NCBI GenBank assembly: GCA_948777935.1 | Contig: CAQDYY010000002.1 | Coordinates: 75,937-139,936 of the forward strand | Reading direction: 5' to 3' | Source: an uncultured Clostridia bacterium | Lineage (GTDB): Bacteria > Bacillota > Clostridia > TANB77 > CAG-508 | Length of the DNA stretch: 64,000 bases | In this document: positions 18,276-28,643 of the stretch, piece after piece | How positions within the stretch are numbered: position 1 is the stretch's first letter | Layout of the letters: every line of letters begins with the position of its first letter | The notes under the pieces: generated by a model | Database searches by the model: none | Told to the model about the DNA's origin: nothing | The model's input: only the letters and a program-made list of their open reading frames with translations | Translations under genes and position numbers: made by a program

Positions 18276-18303
18276 TTGACAATATTTTTTTGTTAATTAT
18301 AAT
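18276..18303 (+). promoter_or_regulatory. Promoter of the dockerin-protein gene
   Basis: TTGACA (18276-18281), 16-bp spacer, TATAAT (18298-18303), about 55 bp before the coding start. Confidence 0.75.
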
Positions 18304-18356
18304 GAGATCAAACGAAAAATAAACATAACAAGTTTTGTTAAGAAAGGGAGGTCAAA

Positions 18357-19958
18357 ATAGATTTGCAAATGATAAAGAAAAAGAAATTTAAAATTTTAAC
18401 TGCAATACTTCTAGTTATTTGCATGTCTATGCCTAAATATAGTTATGCAGATACTGATCCAAACGAAGTTGTACCACAAAAAGATCAATATATGGAACTA
18501 AGAGCCACTACAGTAAATACAATAGATGGAAAAGATAAACAAGTAATATTTGAACTGTGGTCATATAATATAACATTTGGAGGATTTGATGTAAGGTTCT
18601 CCTATGATGGAAGCAAGTTTGGAACATCAAATTTACAAAATAACGACTATACAAATGACGAAAACGAATACTTTATGCTTGAAAGTAAATATATAGACAA
18701 ATTAGAATTATTCACAGTTGAAAATAAACAAAATGAAATAAGAGCAGTACTTTCATTTAATCCTCCAACAAGTGAAGGAGACGGAATAAAAAATGAAAAT
18801 GGACAATTAACAATAGATACAACAGGAGGAGTGCTACTAGGAAAAATGAGTTTTAGAATGAAAGGCGAAATGGATATAAGCAGTTTTAAACTAAAAGAAT
18901 CAGAAATAGCATCACCAAAAACAGGAATAAAAATTAATATAGACGGTGTAAGGTATTATCAACAACAAAGCACATTTATATTTACAGATAAAACAGCATC
19001 AAAAGATGCATACTTAAGTGATTTAATTGTAAGCAGTGGAATAAAAGATGAAGAAACACCAGAAAACTCTACATATAAAGAATATGAATTAGTACCAACA
19101 TTTGATAAAGAAACATTAAAATATGAACTAACACTAATGGAATACATAGATACAATCAATATAAAACTAACGCAAAATGATCCAAAATCAACAATAAAAA
19201 TGAAAGTACCAAAACGAAATGAAAATAACGAGCTACAATATGAAGAAGACGGACAAACAATAATATATGAAGACAAAGAAATACAAATAGATACATTGCA
19301 AGAAGTAGTACTAAACAAACTAGGAGAACCAGACACAATAATAACAGTAACAGTAACAGCAGAAGATGGAAAAACAATAAACAATTATGAACTAACAATA
19401 AAAAGACCATATGCAACAATAACAGGAAGTATACAATTAGGGGATGGACTAAGAGAAAGTATGAATGGTACTTATGGAACTTTCTTAGAATATATAGCAA
19501 ATGTAACCCTCTATAACTCAAAAGAATTTGAATGGGAAGATGTTATAGACTTAACAGTACCATTAATAGATTTATCAAAACATAAAAAATTAGAAGAAAT
19601 ACAAACAGAAGGGCAAAACGGTAAATTTGAAATGAAAATAATTCCAGGAACCTATGACTTATATCTAAATGAAGAAGGATTTGTACCAATTGTAATTAAC
19701 GATATAGAGCTAAAAGAAGGAGATAATTTTGATATAGGAAATAAACTTTTATATGAAGGGGATGCAGACGGGAATGGAATAGTAGACTTAGATGACTTAA
19801 TAGACATAATATATAGAAAAGACAAAGTAGAAGGAGACCAAGACTACAAAAAAAGTTGTGATTTTGGAAGGAAAGGATATATATCATTAGACGATATAAT
19901 TTCTGAAATAGCCAATAAAGACAAATACATTACAATAGAAGAATTTAGTAATTATTAA
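18357..19958 (+). CDS. Secreted cohesin-like / cadherin-like / dockerin protein
   Basis: About 530 aa. Signal peptide (KKKKFKILTAILLVICMSM, cut near SYA), a cohesin-like beta domain (FGGFDVRFSYDGSKF to GKMSFRM), a cadherin-like beta-sandwich with LVPTFDKETLKYELTL, a carboxypeptidase-regulatory-like domain (ATITGSIQLGDG), and a type I dockerin: GDADGNGIVDLDDLIDII is a full calcium loop, the second (CDFGRKGYISLDDI) is degenerate. The start is unclear: the Shine-Dalgarno GGGAGG (18346-18351) is best placed for ATA at 18357 (5 bases) or TTG at 18363; ATG 18369 is 17 bases away. It is 15 bp upstream of the 2,211-aa gene, and the two are probably one operon. Confidence 0.75.
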   Translation: MDLQMIKKKKFKILTAILLVICMSMPKYSYADTDPNEVVPQKDQYMELRATTVNTIDGKDKQVIFELWSYNITFGGFDVRFSYDGSKFGTSNLQNNDYTNDENEYFMLESKYIDKLELFTVENKQNEIRAVLSFNPPTSEGDGIKNENGQLTIDTTGGVLLGKMSFRMKGEMDISSFKLKESEIASPKTGIKINIDGVRYYQQQSTFIFTDKTASKDAYLSDLIVSSGIKDEETPENSTYKEYELVPTFDKETLKYELTLMEYIDTINIKLTQNDPKSTIKMKVPKRNENNELQYEEDGQTIIYEDKEIQIDTLQEVVLNKLGEPDTIITVTVTAEDGKTINNYELTIKRPYATITGSIQLGDGLRESMNGTYGTFLEYIANVTLYNSKEFEWEDVIDLTVPLIDLSKHKKLEEIQTEGQNGKFEMKIIPGTYDLYLNEEGFVPIVINDIELKEGDNFDIGNKLLYEGDADGNGIVDLDDLIDIIYRKDKVEGDQDYKKSCDFGRKGYISLDDIISEIANKDKYITIEEFSNY

Positions 19959-19973
19959 AGAGGAGGAAAACAA

Positions 19974-22900
19974 ATGAATAAAAAAAGTGCAATATCACTT
20001 TTAACAATAACAATATTATTACTTAACATGTTTTTACCAAATACAATATTATTTAACAATAATTCATATGCAGTAAAAGGAACTGTATCTACAAGTGATA
20101 GACCAATTGTAATACATAATTTAGGTTCAGAAGAATTAGAAGATGGCTCAAAAAAAGTAACAATGCAATTTGCAATAGTATCAAACATCAATAATACAGG
20201 AATGGATTTAAGTTTTAAAGTAGATTTAGATAAAATAGCACCACTTAATGATAGTGATGAAGAAGATGATGTGGCAGACAATATAATAATTCCAACAACA
20301 CTTATGAACACAGGAAAAACAACATTGCAATCTAAAGAATATGCAGAAGAATATGGAGAAAAAAATATAGGAACATTTAGGATAATTGCTTCACAACCAA
20401 CAGGAGGAACAGATTATGAAACACTTAAAAAGTCAAAAAAATTTGTATTTGTACCAGGACAAAGTGGTGAAGCCCAAATTAATGAAATGACTAAATATCC
20501 AGTATATTATCCATTTATAACAATTAGCTTTGTAATAAAAGATAATACATTAGATCCAGATAATCTACCATCCAATGTAATTAGTATAGAACCAGTTGGT
20601 ATTTCAAACACAACAGGAATAAAATATGCATTCACAAATGAAGAAGGAACAAGGTTAAGTGCGCAAATTGACAATTTTGCATATGAAGGATTTGCAGATG
20701 AAGTAGTACAAAGAACAATAACAGACATAACAGTAACAAAGACACCTGCAAATCCAACGGAACATGGAAATTCAATTGATTTAACAGGAGGAGAATTCCA
20801 TGTTACATATAATGATGGATTTGAAGAAGATATAAGTATGACAGACAGTTCAGTATCAATAATTAGTCCAGTTAATAAATTAGCTAATGCTAATGATACA
20901 GCAGTGACATTAAGCTACAAAGGAAAAAATATTCCAATAACAATCCAAGTAACAGATGTACTTGAAACATTAACATATAAAAGTGGATTAAGTTTAGCAA
21001 AATATGAACCAGGAGATGATTTAACAGGAGCAACACTAGAAGCAGTGTGGAAAAGTGGAAAAAAAGAGACATTAACAGGAGTAAGCTCTGGAGTTACAAT
21101 GAATTCGCAAGTAGCTTCAATAGATACATCTAAAGGATTTACAAAACTATCTCCAGAAGGAGAACTTCCAGTAAGAGGAACTCAAAAAATAGAATTTACA
21201 TATGAAGGAAAAAAGGCAGAAACTACAATAACAGTAAACGATACAATAGCAGGAATAACTGTAAAAACACAACCTACAAAAAAAGTATACAAAAGTGGAG
21301 AAAGCTTAGACTTAACAGGAGCAGTTGTAAATGTAACATTAGGAAGTGGGGGAAATGCTGATATAAACCTTCCAAATGGAAACATAAAAGTATTAGGATA
21401 CAATAATACAACTTATGGAAGTAAACAAAATTTAACTGTAAAATTTGGAGAGACAACAATAACAGCACCAACGACAATAGATGTAGAAGTATATAACAAT
21501 GTAAAAAATTCAACAATAACTATACCTACAAATGCAAGTAAAGTAACATACAACACAGAATTAGCAGGAGGAAAACTAAATTTAACTTATGCTAATAATA
21601 CAAGTCAAAATATAGATTTAGCAAATTGTACAGTAACAGGATTTGATAAAACTATAATAGGTAAGCAAACAGTAACAGTAGAATATACAGTAAATTATAC
21701 TTTATCAGATGGTCAAAATATAAGTGAAAAAATAACGAAAACATTTGAAGCAACAGTAGTAAACCCTATAACAGATATACAAATAAAACTACCAGACAAA
21801 AAAGACTATAATTATAATGATATATTAGACTTAACAGGAAACCTAGTAACAATAACATATGCAAATGGAACAACAAAGAAAGATTATATAACAGCAAATA
21901 TGATAGAAGAGGGAACAGGAGAAAATGCAGATGTACCAAATATGACGCCTAGCGAAGATGAATATAAGACAACAAATATTGTTTCAAAAACATTGACAAT
22001 CACATATACAAAAGGAGAAACAACAAAAACAGTAGATTATCCAATAACAATTAGAAACAATATAGATAGTATAAAAATGGGAACAAAACCAGACAAAGTA
22101 ACTTACAACTTAAATGAGCAAGCATATGATTTAACAAGTACAGCAGCAGATGCAACAGAAGGATATGGGGACATAATAGTAATATATCAAGCAGGGAACT
22201 CAAAAATGGTTAAATTAACAGATGCAACATTAACACCACTAAACACATTAACGAACACAGCAGGAAATAACAAAACAGTAACAGTAACATATGGAGTAAA
22301 TAAAGATAATGTTGCATGTACAACATCATTTACTATAAACGTAATAGACAGTGTATCATCAATAGTAATTGATGAAAACAATAAAATACCAGAAAATCAA
22401 AAATATGGTGAAACAATAAATTTAAATGGAGCACAAATAACAGTTACAAAAGGAAGCGGAACAACAACAATACCAATTACTACAGATATGGTAACATATA
22501 ATAACACTACATTAGGAGAACAAACAATAACAATAACATATGGAACCAAAACAGATGGAACACCTGCAACAACAACAGCTAAAGTAATAGTACAAGACTA
22601 TGTAAAAGAAATAATATTAAATAAATCAGAAATAAGTGGAAAATATGGAGACGAATTAGCAGATTTAATAGACGATAATGGACTTACATACAAAATAGTA
22701 TATGCAGAAGCAGGAGAAACTTTAGCAGCAAAACCAGTTACGGAAAGCATGATTGATGGATATAATAAAGAAACATTAGACGAACAAAACTTAAATGTAA
22801 AATACATAGATGAAGAAGAAGGAACATACAAAAACACACCAAATGAATATTTAAAACCAATAAAAATAACATTAGCAAAAGAAATAGACAAAATAGAAAT

Positions 22901-25900
22901 AACAGCACCAAGTAAAACAGAATACATACATGGAGAAGGATTTGATTTAACAGGAGGAGAGATACTAATAACATATACAGATACAAGTACAGCAACAAGA
23001 GAGATGACAACAAATATGATATATGAAAATGATGGAACAACCATAGCAAACTTAACCCCAACAAGCTATGGAAGTACCAACAAAGTATCAAAAACACTAA
23101 AAATCAAATACGAAGAAGACGGAATACCAGGAACAGTAGACTACCCAGTAACAATAATAAATGCAATAGAAAAAATAGAATTAATAGGAAATCCAAAAAC
23201 ACAATACAATGTAAATGAAGGAATACTAGAAGGACTATCAGTAAAAATAACAAGAAAAGTACAAAAAGACGGAGTAGCAGATGTAAAAGAAGTAAAAGTA
23301 GGAGAAAATGTACCAACAGAAGATACAGTAAACCCAATAATAACAGGGTTTAATACAACAACAGAAGGGACAAGAATAGCAGTAATAACATACATAGAAA
23401 ATGGAGTAACAAAAACAGTAAATTATGAATACACAGTAACAGATAGTGTAACATCAATAAGCATACATACAGCACCAAAAGAAGGACAAAAATATGGAGA
23501 AGAACTAGACTTAACAGGAGCAAAAATAAATGTTGTAAAAGGAAGTGCAACAGAGCAAAAAGATATAACAACAAGTATGATAAAAACAGGAACATATAAT
23601 AAAAACCAATTAGGAGAACAAACAGTAACAGTACAATATGGGACAAAACCAGATGGAACCCCAATAACAACAACATTTAAAGTAATAGTACAAGACTATG
23701 TAAAAGAAATAATACTAAATAAGACAGAAATAAGTGGAAAATATGGAGACGAATTAGCAGATTTAATAGACGATAATGGACTTACATACAAAATAGTATA
23801 TGCAGAAGCAGGAGAAACTTTAGCAGCAAAACCAGTTACGGAAAGCATGATTGATGGATATAATAAAGAAACATTAGACGAACAAAACTTAAATGTAAAA
23901 TACATAGATGAAGAAGAAGGAACATACAAAAACACACCAAATGAATATTTAAAACCAATAAAAATAACATTAGCAAAAGAAATAGACAAAATAGAAATAA
24001 CAGCACCAAGTAAAACAGAATACATACATGGAGAAGGATTTGATTTAACAGGAGGAGAGATACTAATAACATATACAGATACAAGTACAGCAACAAGAGA
24101 GATGACAACAAATATGATATATGAAAATGATGGAACAACCATAGCAAACTTAACCCCAACAAGCTATGGAAGTACCAACAAAGTATCAAAAACACTAAAA
24201 ATCAAATACGAAGAAGATACAAAAGCAGAAACAGTAGATTATCCAGTAACAATAATAAATGCAATAGAAAAAATAGAGTTAATAGGAAACCCAAAAACAC
24301 AATACAACATAAATGAAGGAATATTAGAAGGACTATCAGTAAAAATAACAAGAAAAGTACAAAAAGACGGAGTAACAGACGTAAAAGAAGTAAAAGTTGG
24401 AGAAAATGAACCAACAGAAGACACAGTAAACCCAATAATAACAGGATTTAATACAACAACAGAAGGAACAAGAGTAGCAGTAATAACATACATAGAAAAT
24501 GGAGTAACAAAAACAGTAAATTATGAATACACAGTAACAGATAGTGTAACATCAATAAGCATACATACAGCACCAAAAGAAGGACAAAAATATGGAGAAG
24601 AACTAGACTTAACAGGAGCAAAAATAAATGTTGTAAAAGGAAGTAAGACTGAACAAATAGATATAACAGCAAGCATGATAAAAACAGGAACATATAACAA
24701 AAACCAATTAGGAGAACAAACAGTAACAGTACAATATGGAACAAAAGCAGATGGAACACCAATAACAACAACATTTAAAGTAACAGTACAAGACTATGTA
24801 AAAAGTGTAGAAATTGTTCCACCAAGCAAAATTGAATACCAATACAATACAGATTTAGACTTATCAGATTCTAAAATCATAAAAACAATGGCTTCTGCCC
24901 CAGATAAGCCACAAACAATTCAAGTAACAGGAGATATGATATCAGGATATGATAAAACACAAACAGGAACACAAACAGTAAAAATTACATACAAAGATGA
25001 CAAAACATATACAAAAGACTTTCAAGTAACAGTAACACGAGCAATAAATAATATAGAGTTAATAAATGAAGGATTTAAAACACAATATCTTTATAATGAA
25101 AATTTAGATTTATCAACACTAAAACTAAAAATAACATATACTGATGGAACTACTAAAAACATACCTGTAACAACAGCAATGATAAATGGCTATAATCCAA
25201 AACAACTTGGAGAACAAAACATAACACTTAAATACGAGACATTTGAACAAGGGCTACAAGTAACAGTACAAGACTATATAAAAGATATTGAACTTACATT
25301 ACCTACAAAAAAACAATATGAATTAGAAGAAGAACTAGATCTAACAGGAGGAAGCATTACAACAATAATGGCAAGTGGTGCAGTAGGAGTAACAGTTCCA
25401 CTAACACAAGGCACAATAACAGGATTTGATAGTACAACCCCAGGTACTAAAACAATCAATGTAACATATGAAGAAAAAAGTAAAACATTTAAAGTAGTAG
25501 TTAAAGGACCAGAAGAAGAGGATTACATCAAAGAAGAACAATTTAATGAACCTACTAAAAAAGAATACAAAGTAGGAGACACAATAGACCTAACAGGAGG
25601 AAGCATTACACAAATAATGGCAAGTGGAAAAATAGTAAAAATAGATTTAACAAATGATATGATACAAGGATTTGATAGTACAACCCCAGGTACTAAAACA
25701 ATTAAAGTATCATACAATGGAAAAACCTATACATATACTATTAATGTAAAAGATGAAATATTAGGTATTTCAATACAAACATTACCAGATAAACTAGAAT
25801 ACAAAAAAGGTGAAGAGCTAAATATAACAGGAGCTACACTTAATGTTATAAGCTTAAGTGGAGTAAAAACAATAAATATTACAAAAGAAATGATACAAGG

Positions 25901-26609
25901 ATATGATAGTAGTAGAGAAGGAACACAAGTAATTAGTGTAAACTATGAAGGATTTAGCGCACAATTTAGTATAACAGTACAAAAAGAAGACAAAGAAGCA
26001 AATGATAATAAACCAAACAATAATAAGCCAAATAACAATACAAATAAACCAAATACAAAACCATCAGACAAAGTTATATATGTGCCAGTAAAAGAAGAAA
26101 AACCAGTAGAAGAACAACCAAAACAAGAAATACCTGAAGAGCCAAAAGAAGAAGAACCAAAACAAGAAGAAGTAAAAAAACCAGAAATCAACAAAGATGA
26201 TAAAGATAAAGTTGTACCAGTAATTGGAACAACAAATAATAATCAAACACCACCAACAAGTGGATTACTTAGCAAGCAAAACATGTTATACCTATTAGGA
26301 GGCATATTAGGTTTACTAGGAATTAGTTTAATAATAGCATTAATTGAAAAGAACAAGAAAAATGTTAAGATTTACTTAGAAGAAGGCGGACAAAAAGTAT
26401 TAGTTGGAAAAGAAAAAGTAAGTAAAAAGAATACAGTCTTAGATTTAAATAAATACTATGACGAATATCAAGAAGATAAATACCAAATCGTATTATCAAA
26501 ATCAATAAACAAAAAACTAGATCAGAGGTCAGTAAATCTTATTGTACACGATAAGAAAGAAAGCTTTGTAGTAAATAGTAACAATGAATCATGCAGTTAT
26601 AGAATATAA
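19974..26609 (+). CDS. 2,211-aa cell-surface protein with tandem bacterial Ig-like (group 3) domains
   Basis: Signal peptide (residues 1-30), an N-terminal cohesin-like region (about 40-240), then around twenty repeats of 70-90 aa with the pattern DLTGG-x-ITYTDGT-x-TxxMI-GYN, typical of bacterial Ig-like group 3 domains. A low-complexity Asn/Pro/Glu/Lys linker (about 2005-2090) precedes one membrane helix (LYLLGGILGLLGISLIIAL, about 2105) and an 86-residue cytoplasmic tail, so the protein is anchored at its C-terminus with the tail inside. Residues near 872-1237 and 1238-1604 are a near-exact tandem duplication. ATG follows AGAGGAGG. Adhesion or a surface scaffold is the likely role; the ligand is unknown. 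Confidence 0.85.
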   Translation: MNKKSAISLLTITILLLNMFLPNTILFNNNSYAVKGTVSTSDRPIVIHNLGSEELEDGSKKVTMQFAIVSNINNTGMDLSFKVDLDKIAPLNDSDEEDDVADNIIIPTTLMNTGKTTLQSKEYAEEYGEKNIGTFRIIASQPTGGTDYETLKKSKKFVFVPGQSGEAQINEMTKYPVYYPFITISFVIKDNTLDPDNLPSNVISIEPVGISNTTGIKYAFTNEEGTRLSAQIDNFAYEGFADEVVQRTITDITVTKTPANPTEHGNSIDLTGGEFHVTYNDGFEEDISMTDSSVSIISPVNKLANANDTAVTLSYKGKNIPITIQVTDVLETLTYKSGLSLAKYEPGDDLTGATLEAVWKSGKKETLTGVSSGVTMNSQVASIDTSKGFTKLSPEGELPVRGTQKIEFTYEGKKAETTITVNDTIAGITVKTQPTKKVYKSGESLDLTGAVVNVTLGSGGNADINLPNGNIKVLGYNNTTYGSKQNLTVKFGETTITAPTTIDVEVYNNVKNSTITIPTNASKVTYNTELAGGKLNLTYANNTSQNIDLANCTVTGFDKTIIGKQTVTVEYTVNYTLSDGQNISEKITKTFEATVVNPITDIQIKLPDKKDYNYNDILDLTGNLVTITYANGTTKKDYITANMIEEGTGENADVPNMTPSEDEYKTTNIVSKTLTITYTKGETTKTVDYPITIRNNIDSIKMGTKPDKVTYNLNEQAYDLTSTAADATEGYGDIIVIYQAGNSKMVKLTDATLTPLNTLTNTAGNNKTVTVTYGVNKDNVACTTSFTINVIDSVSSIVIDENNKIPENQKYGETINLNGAQITVTKGSGTTTIPITTDMVTYNNTTLGEQTITITYGTKTDGTPATTTAKVIVQDYVKEIILNKSEISGKYGDELADLIDDNGLTYKIVYAEAGETLAAKPVTESMIDGYNKETLDEQNLNVKYIDEEEGTYKNTPNEYLKPIKITLAKEIDKIEITAPSKTEYIHGEGFDLTGGEILITYTDTSTATREMTTNMIYENDGTTIANLTPTSYGSTNKVSKTLKIKYEEDGIPGTVDYPVTIINAIEKIELIGNPKTQYNVNEGILEGLSVKITRKVQKDGVADVKEVKVGENVPTEDTVNPIITGFNTTTEGTRIAVITYIENGVTKTVNYEYTVTDSVTSISIHTAPKEGQKYGEELDLTGAKINVVKGSATEQKDITTSMIKTGTYNKNQLGEQTVTVQYGTKPDGTPITTTFKVIVQDYVKEIILNKTEISGKYGDELADLIDDNGLTYKIVYAEAGETLAAKPVTESMIDGYNKETLDEQNLNVKYIDEEEGTYKNTPNEYLKPIKITLAKEIDKIEITAPSKTEYIHGEGFDLTGGEILITYTDTSTATREMTTNMIYENDGTTIANLTPTSYGSTNKVSKTLKIKYEEDTKAETVDYPVTIINAIEKIELIGNPKTQYNINEGILEGLSVKITRKVQKDGVTDVKEVKVGENEPTEDTVNPIITGFNTTTEGTRVAVITYIENGVTKTVNYEYTVTDSVTSISIHTAPKEGQKYGEELDLTGAKINVVKGSKTEQIDITASMIKTGTYNKNQLGEQTVTVQYGTKADGTPITTTFKVTVQDYVKSVEIVPPSKIEYQYNTDLDLSDSKIIKTMASAPDKPQTIQVTGDMISGYDKTQTGTQTVKITYKDDKTYTKDFQVTVTRAINNIELINEGFKTQYLYNENLDLSTLKLKITYTDGTTKNIPVTTAMINGYNPKQLGEQNITLKYETFEQGLQVTVQDYIKDIELTLPTKKQYELEEELDLTGGSITTIMASGAVGVTVPLTQGTITGFDSTTPGTKTINVTYEEKSKTFKVVVKGPEEEDYIKEEQFNEPTKKEYKVGDTIDLTGGSITQIMASGKIVKIDLTNDMIQGFDSTTPGTKTIKVSYNGKTYTYTINVKDEILGISIQTLPDKLEYKKGEELNITGATLNVISLSGVKTINITKEMIQGYDSSREGTQVISVNYEGFSAQFSITVQKEDKEANDNKPNNNKPNNNTNKPNTKPSDKVIYVPVKEEKPVEEQPKQEIPEEPKEEEPKQEEVKKPEINKDDKDKVVPVIGTTNNNQTPPTSGLLSKQNMLYLLGGILGLLGISLIIALIEKNKKNVKIYLEEGGQKVLVGKEKVSKKNTVLDLNKYYDEYQEDKYQIVLSKSINKKLDQRSVNLIVHDKKESFVVNSNNESCSYRI
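22589..24784 (+). repeat. 1,098-bp tandem direct repeat inside the Ig-like gene
   Basis: Two units offset by exactly 1,098 bp (366 codons), about 22589-23686 and 23687-24784. Long stretches are identical at DNA level, including synonymous positions (for example from 22638 and 23736 onward for several hundred bases); differences concentrate near 23120 / 24218 and 23545 / 24643. Recent unequal crossover or copying is likely. Confidence 0.9.
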
Positions 26610-26654
26610 GTGTATTTACTAAAATAAACTGACAAATTAGTAAATATAAAAACC

Positions 26655-26692
26655 AAGCACTAGTGAATTTTAAGTAAAATCACTAGTGCTTA
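26655..26692 (+). terminator. Hairpin after the Ig-like gene
   Basis: Arms AAGCACTAGTGA-ATTTT and AAAAT-CACTAGTGCTT; stable stem but weak T tract. Confidence 0.7.
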
Positions 26693-26721
26693 AGTTGTCT
26701 AAAAATGTCGAAATATTTTTG

Positions 26722-26749
26722 TTGCAAAATATCAAAAAAGATGTATAAT
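26722..26749 (+). promoter_or_regulatory. Promoter of the Rpn-type gene
   Basis: TTGCAA (26722-26727), 16-bp spacer, TATAAT (26744-26749). Confidence 0.65.
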
Positions 26750-26871
26750 AATAAAGAATTAAATCTAAAAATTGAAATTCAAAAACATCAGTGTAAAACA
26801 AAGTGAAAAAATTCTAAAAAAATCAAAAATAAAAATTTCAATAAAATAGAAAGCCAAAGGAGGTAATTAAA

Positions 26872-27996
26872 ATAGAAACTAGTCAAAAAGAGGAAAAAAC
26901 GAAGAAACATATTGACAATAAAACAAATACGTATTATGATATATTTAAAAGAAAAGATATAGCAAAATTTACGTATAATGATTATTTGTATATAGAAAGG
27001 CAAAAAACAATACACTGTTCCGAGGTAAAAGAGGAAGGTGCAAAATATGAAGCAATATCTAACAGTATACCCAATGTACATGATAAAACATATAGAAAAA
27101 TATTAGGAAACAAGACAAATGCTACATATGTTATAAATAGAGCATTAAATTTAACAAAACCAATAGAAGCAGAAGAAATAGAACAATATACAAACAGATA
27201 TATAACAAATGAATATACAGATAAAGAAACAGATATAGTATACAAAATGAAAAATAAAGAAATATACTTTTTAATAGAACATCAAAGTAGTGTAGATTAT
27301 GCAATGAATTTTAGGTTAGAAGAATACAAACTAGAAATAATGAAAAGTGCAATAGATAAAGATAAGATAAAAACAAAAGAATATGAAGTGCCAACAGTAA
27401 TACCAATAGTATTATATACAGGAAAAGAAAAATGGACAGTAAGAAGAAAACTAAGTATGGTACAAGATGAAAGGCTAGAAAATCTAAATTTGAAACAATA
27501 TAACTTAATAGATATAGGTAAATATCAAAAAGAAGACTTATTAAAAAGTGATAAATATATGGACAAAATATTCTTAATAGAAAAATTTGACAATGTAGAA
27601 GAGCTAAGAAAAATATTGCCAAAAGTGGAAAAACAACTAGCAAAAGAAGAAAAAATTGACTTAATTAGCATAATAAGAGCAAATTTGAAAGGCAAAATAG
27701 GAGAAGAAAAGGTAGAAGAACTAATAAAAGAAATGAAAGGGGAAGGTGAAGATATGTTAGGATGTGTAGAAATGGTATGGGAAGAAGGAATAAATAAAGG
27801 AATGAAAGAGGGAATGAAAGAAGGAAGAAAAGAGGGAATAAGAGAAGGAAAAAAAGAGGGAATAAGAGAAGGAAAAAAAATAATTATAAGTAATATGTTA
27901 AAAAATGGAATGAGTCCAAAGGAAATACAAGAAATAACAAAAGCAACAAAAAAAGAAATAATAGAAGCTAAAGAAAGTTGTGAAGCTTGCACATAG
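26872..27996 (+). CDS. Rpn-family PD-(D/E)XK nuclease / transposase-like protein
   Basis: About 374 aa. Seen: N-terminal KDIAKFTYNDYLYIER and NSIPNVHDKTYRKIL, the nuclease core ETDIVYKM-x-EIYFLIEHQSS (the D and ExQ-type residues of the PD-(D/E)XK fold), VIPIVLYTGKEKW, and a C-terminal run of GxxKGxxEG repeats (EGMKEGRKEGIREGKKEG), the signature tail of Rpn/PDDEXK_2 proteins. These are recombination-promoting or defence-linked nucleases. No ATG exists upstream: the frame is open from 26845, the ribosome site AAAGGAGG (26856-26863) is 8 bases from ATA at 26872, and the first conventional start is TTG at 26986, which cuts off conserved residues. The start is therefore uncertain and may be ATA. 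Confidence 0.8.
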   Translation: METSQKEEKTKKHIDNKTNTYYDIFKRKDIAKFTYNDYLYIERQKTIHCSEVKEEGAKYEAISNSIPNVHDKTYRKILGNKTNATYVINRALNLTKPIEAEEIEQYTNRYITNEYTDKETDIVYKMKNKEIYFLIEHQSSVDYAMNFRLEEYKLEIMKSAIDKDKIKTKEYEVPTVIPIVLYTGKEKWTVRRKLSMVQDERLENLNLKQYNLIDIGKYQKEDLLKSDKYMDKIFLIEKFDNVEELRKILPKVEKQLAKEEKIDLISIIRANLKGKIGEEKVEELIKEMKGEGEDMLGCVEMVWEEGINKGMKEGMKEGRKEGIREGKKEGIREGKKIIISNMLKNGMSPKEIQEITKATKKEIIEAKESCEACT

Positions 27997-28231
27997 AGAG
28001 TATCGTAAAGTTGTGTAAATTGGATTACTGTCTTTATAGAGGCATAGGTAAAGGGAATACATAAACTGTATTCCCATGTTTATTCCATAATAGGAAAGTT
28101 ATACTTTCCTATTATAGAAAACTTAATTGTACATAAATTTTTTAACAAAAATTTCGCACACGAATAAATTCACGGAAAGCCAAAGCAAAAGGTTAAAAAT
28201 ATGCTTAATTTAATGGCTTTCCGATTTATTC
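27997..28231. other. Gene-free gap with three hairpins
   Basis: Holds GGGAATACA/TGTATTCCC (28054-28076), a long stem around ATAATAGGAAAG/CTTTCCTATTAT (28088-28115) and an inverted pair CGGAAAGCCA (28173) / TGGCTTTCCG (28212). The first two probably end transcription of the Rpn gene; the last may end the convergent small gene. No ORF with a ribosome site seen. Confidence 0.5.
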
Positions 28232-28471
28232 TTACGCATTTTTTTCTATTTCATTAAGATAATACGAATAAGCTTGTTTTCCTATAATTTCAGAATAATT
28301 TTTCATATGCTTATTTTCGCAATATAAATCAATATTTTGGCCATCTAAGCTAATAGTTGCAGACCCCATATAAGTCTTTTCTTGTGCTTTTCCAAATAAT
28401 TTTGCTTGAACTGGATGTAACATAAAAATATCATAATGATGTAAATCAACAGGAGTAATAGAAAATTGCAT
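28232..28471 (-). CDS. Small unknown protein, about 79 aa
   Basis: Starts MQFSITPVDLHHYDIFMLHP and ends YYLNEIEKNA; AAAGGA lies about 9 bases before the chosen ATG at 28471. Longer starts in the frame lack a placed ribosome site. No signal peptide or membrane segment, no recognised domain. It is isolated between the Rpn-type gene and a MITE-like repeat. Confidence 0.5.
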   Translation of the reverse strand: MQFSITPVDLHHYDIFMLHPVQAKLFGKAQEKTYMGSATISLDGQNIDLYCENKHMKNYSEIIGKQAYSYYLNEIEKNA

Positions 28472-28643
28472 ATTAAACATCCTTTCATCGCCTATAAAGG
28501 CTATTAACAATATTATATTAAAAAACAAATTTAATACTCTTATATTATAGCATGCTTTACATAAAAAGTAAACAAAAATATTTTATGTAACATCAAATAT
28601 TGTAATTATTCAAAGCCATTTAATACAAAATATTGTGTATATT

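Noticed and set aside
17846..18356. tRNA or other RNA gene, including a CGG-reading tRNA, in the intergenic gaps
   Set aside because: I looked in all gaps for acceptor/T-loop patterns (GGTTCGAAT-like) and found none; the decoding tRNA must lie elsewhere.
26986..27996. Rpn-type gene starting at TTG 26986
   Set aside because: It would drop the conserved KDIAKFTYNDY segment and has no ribosome site, whereas a strong site precedes 26872.
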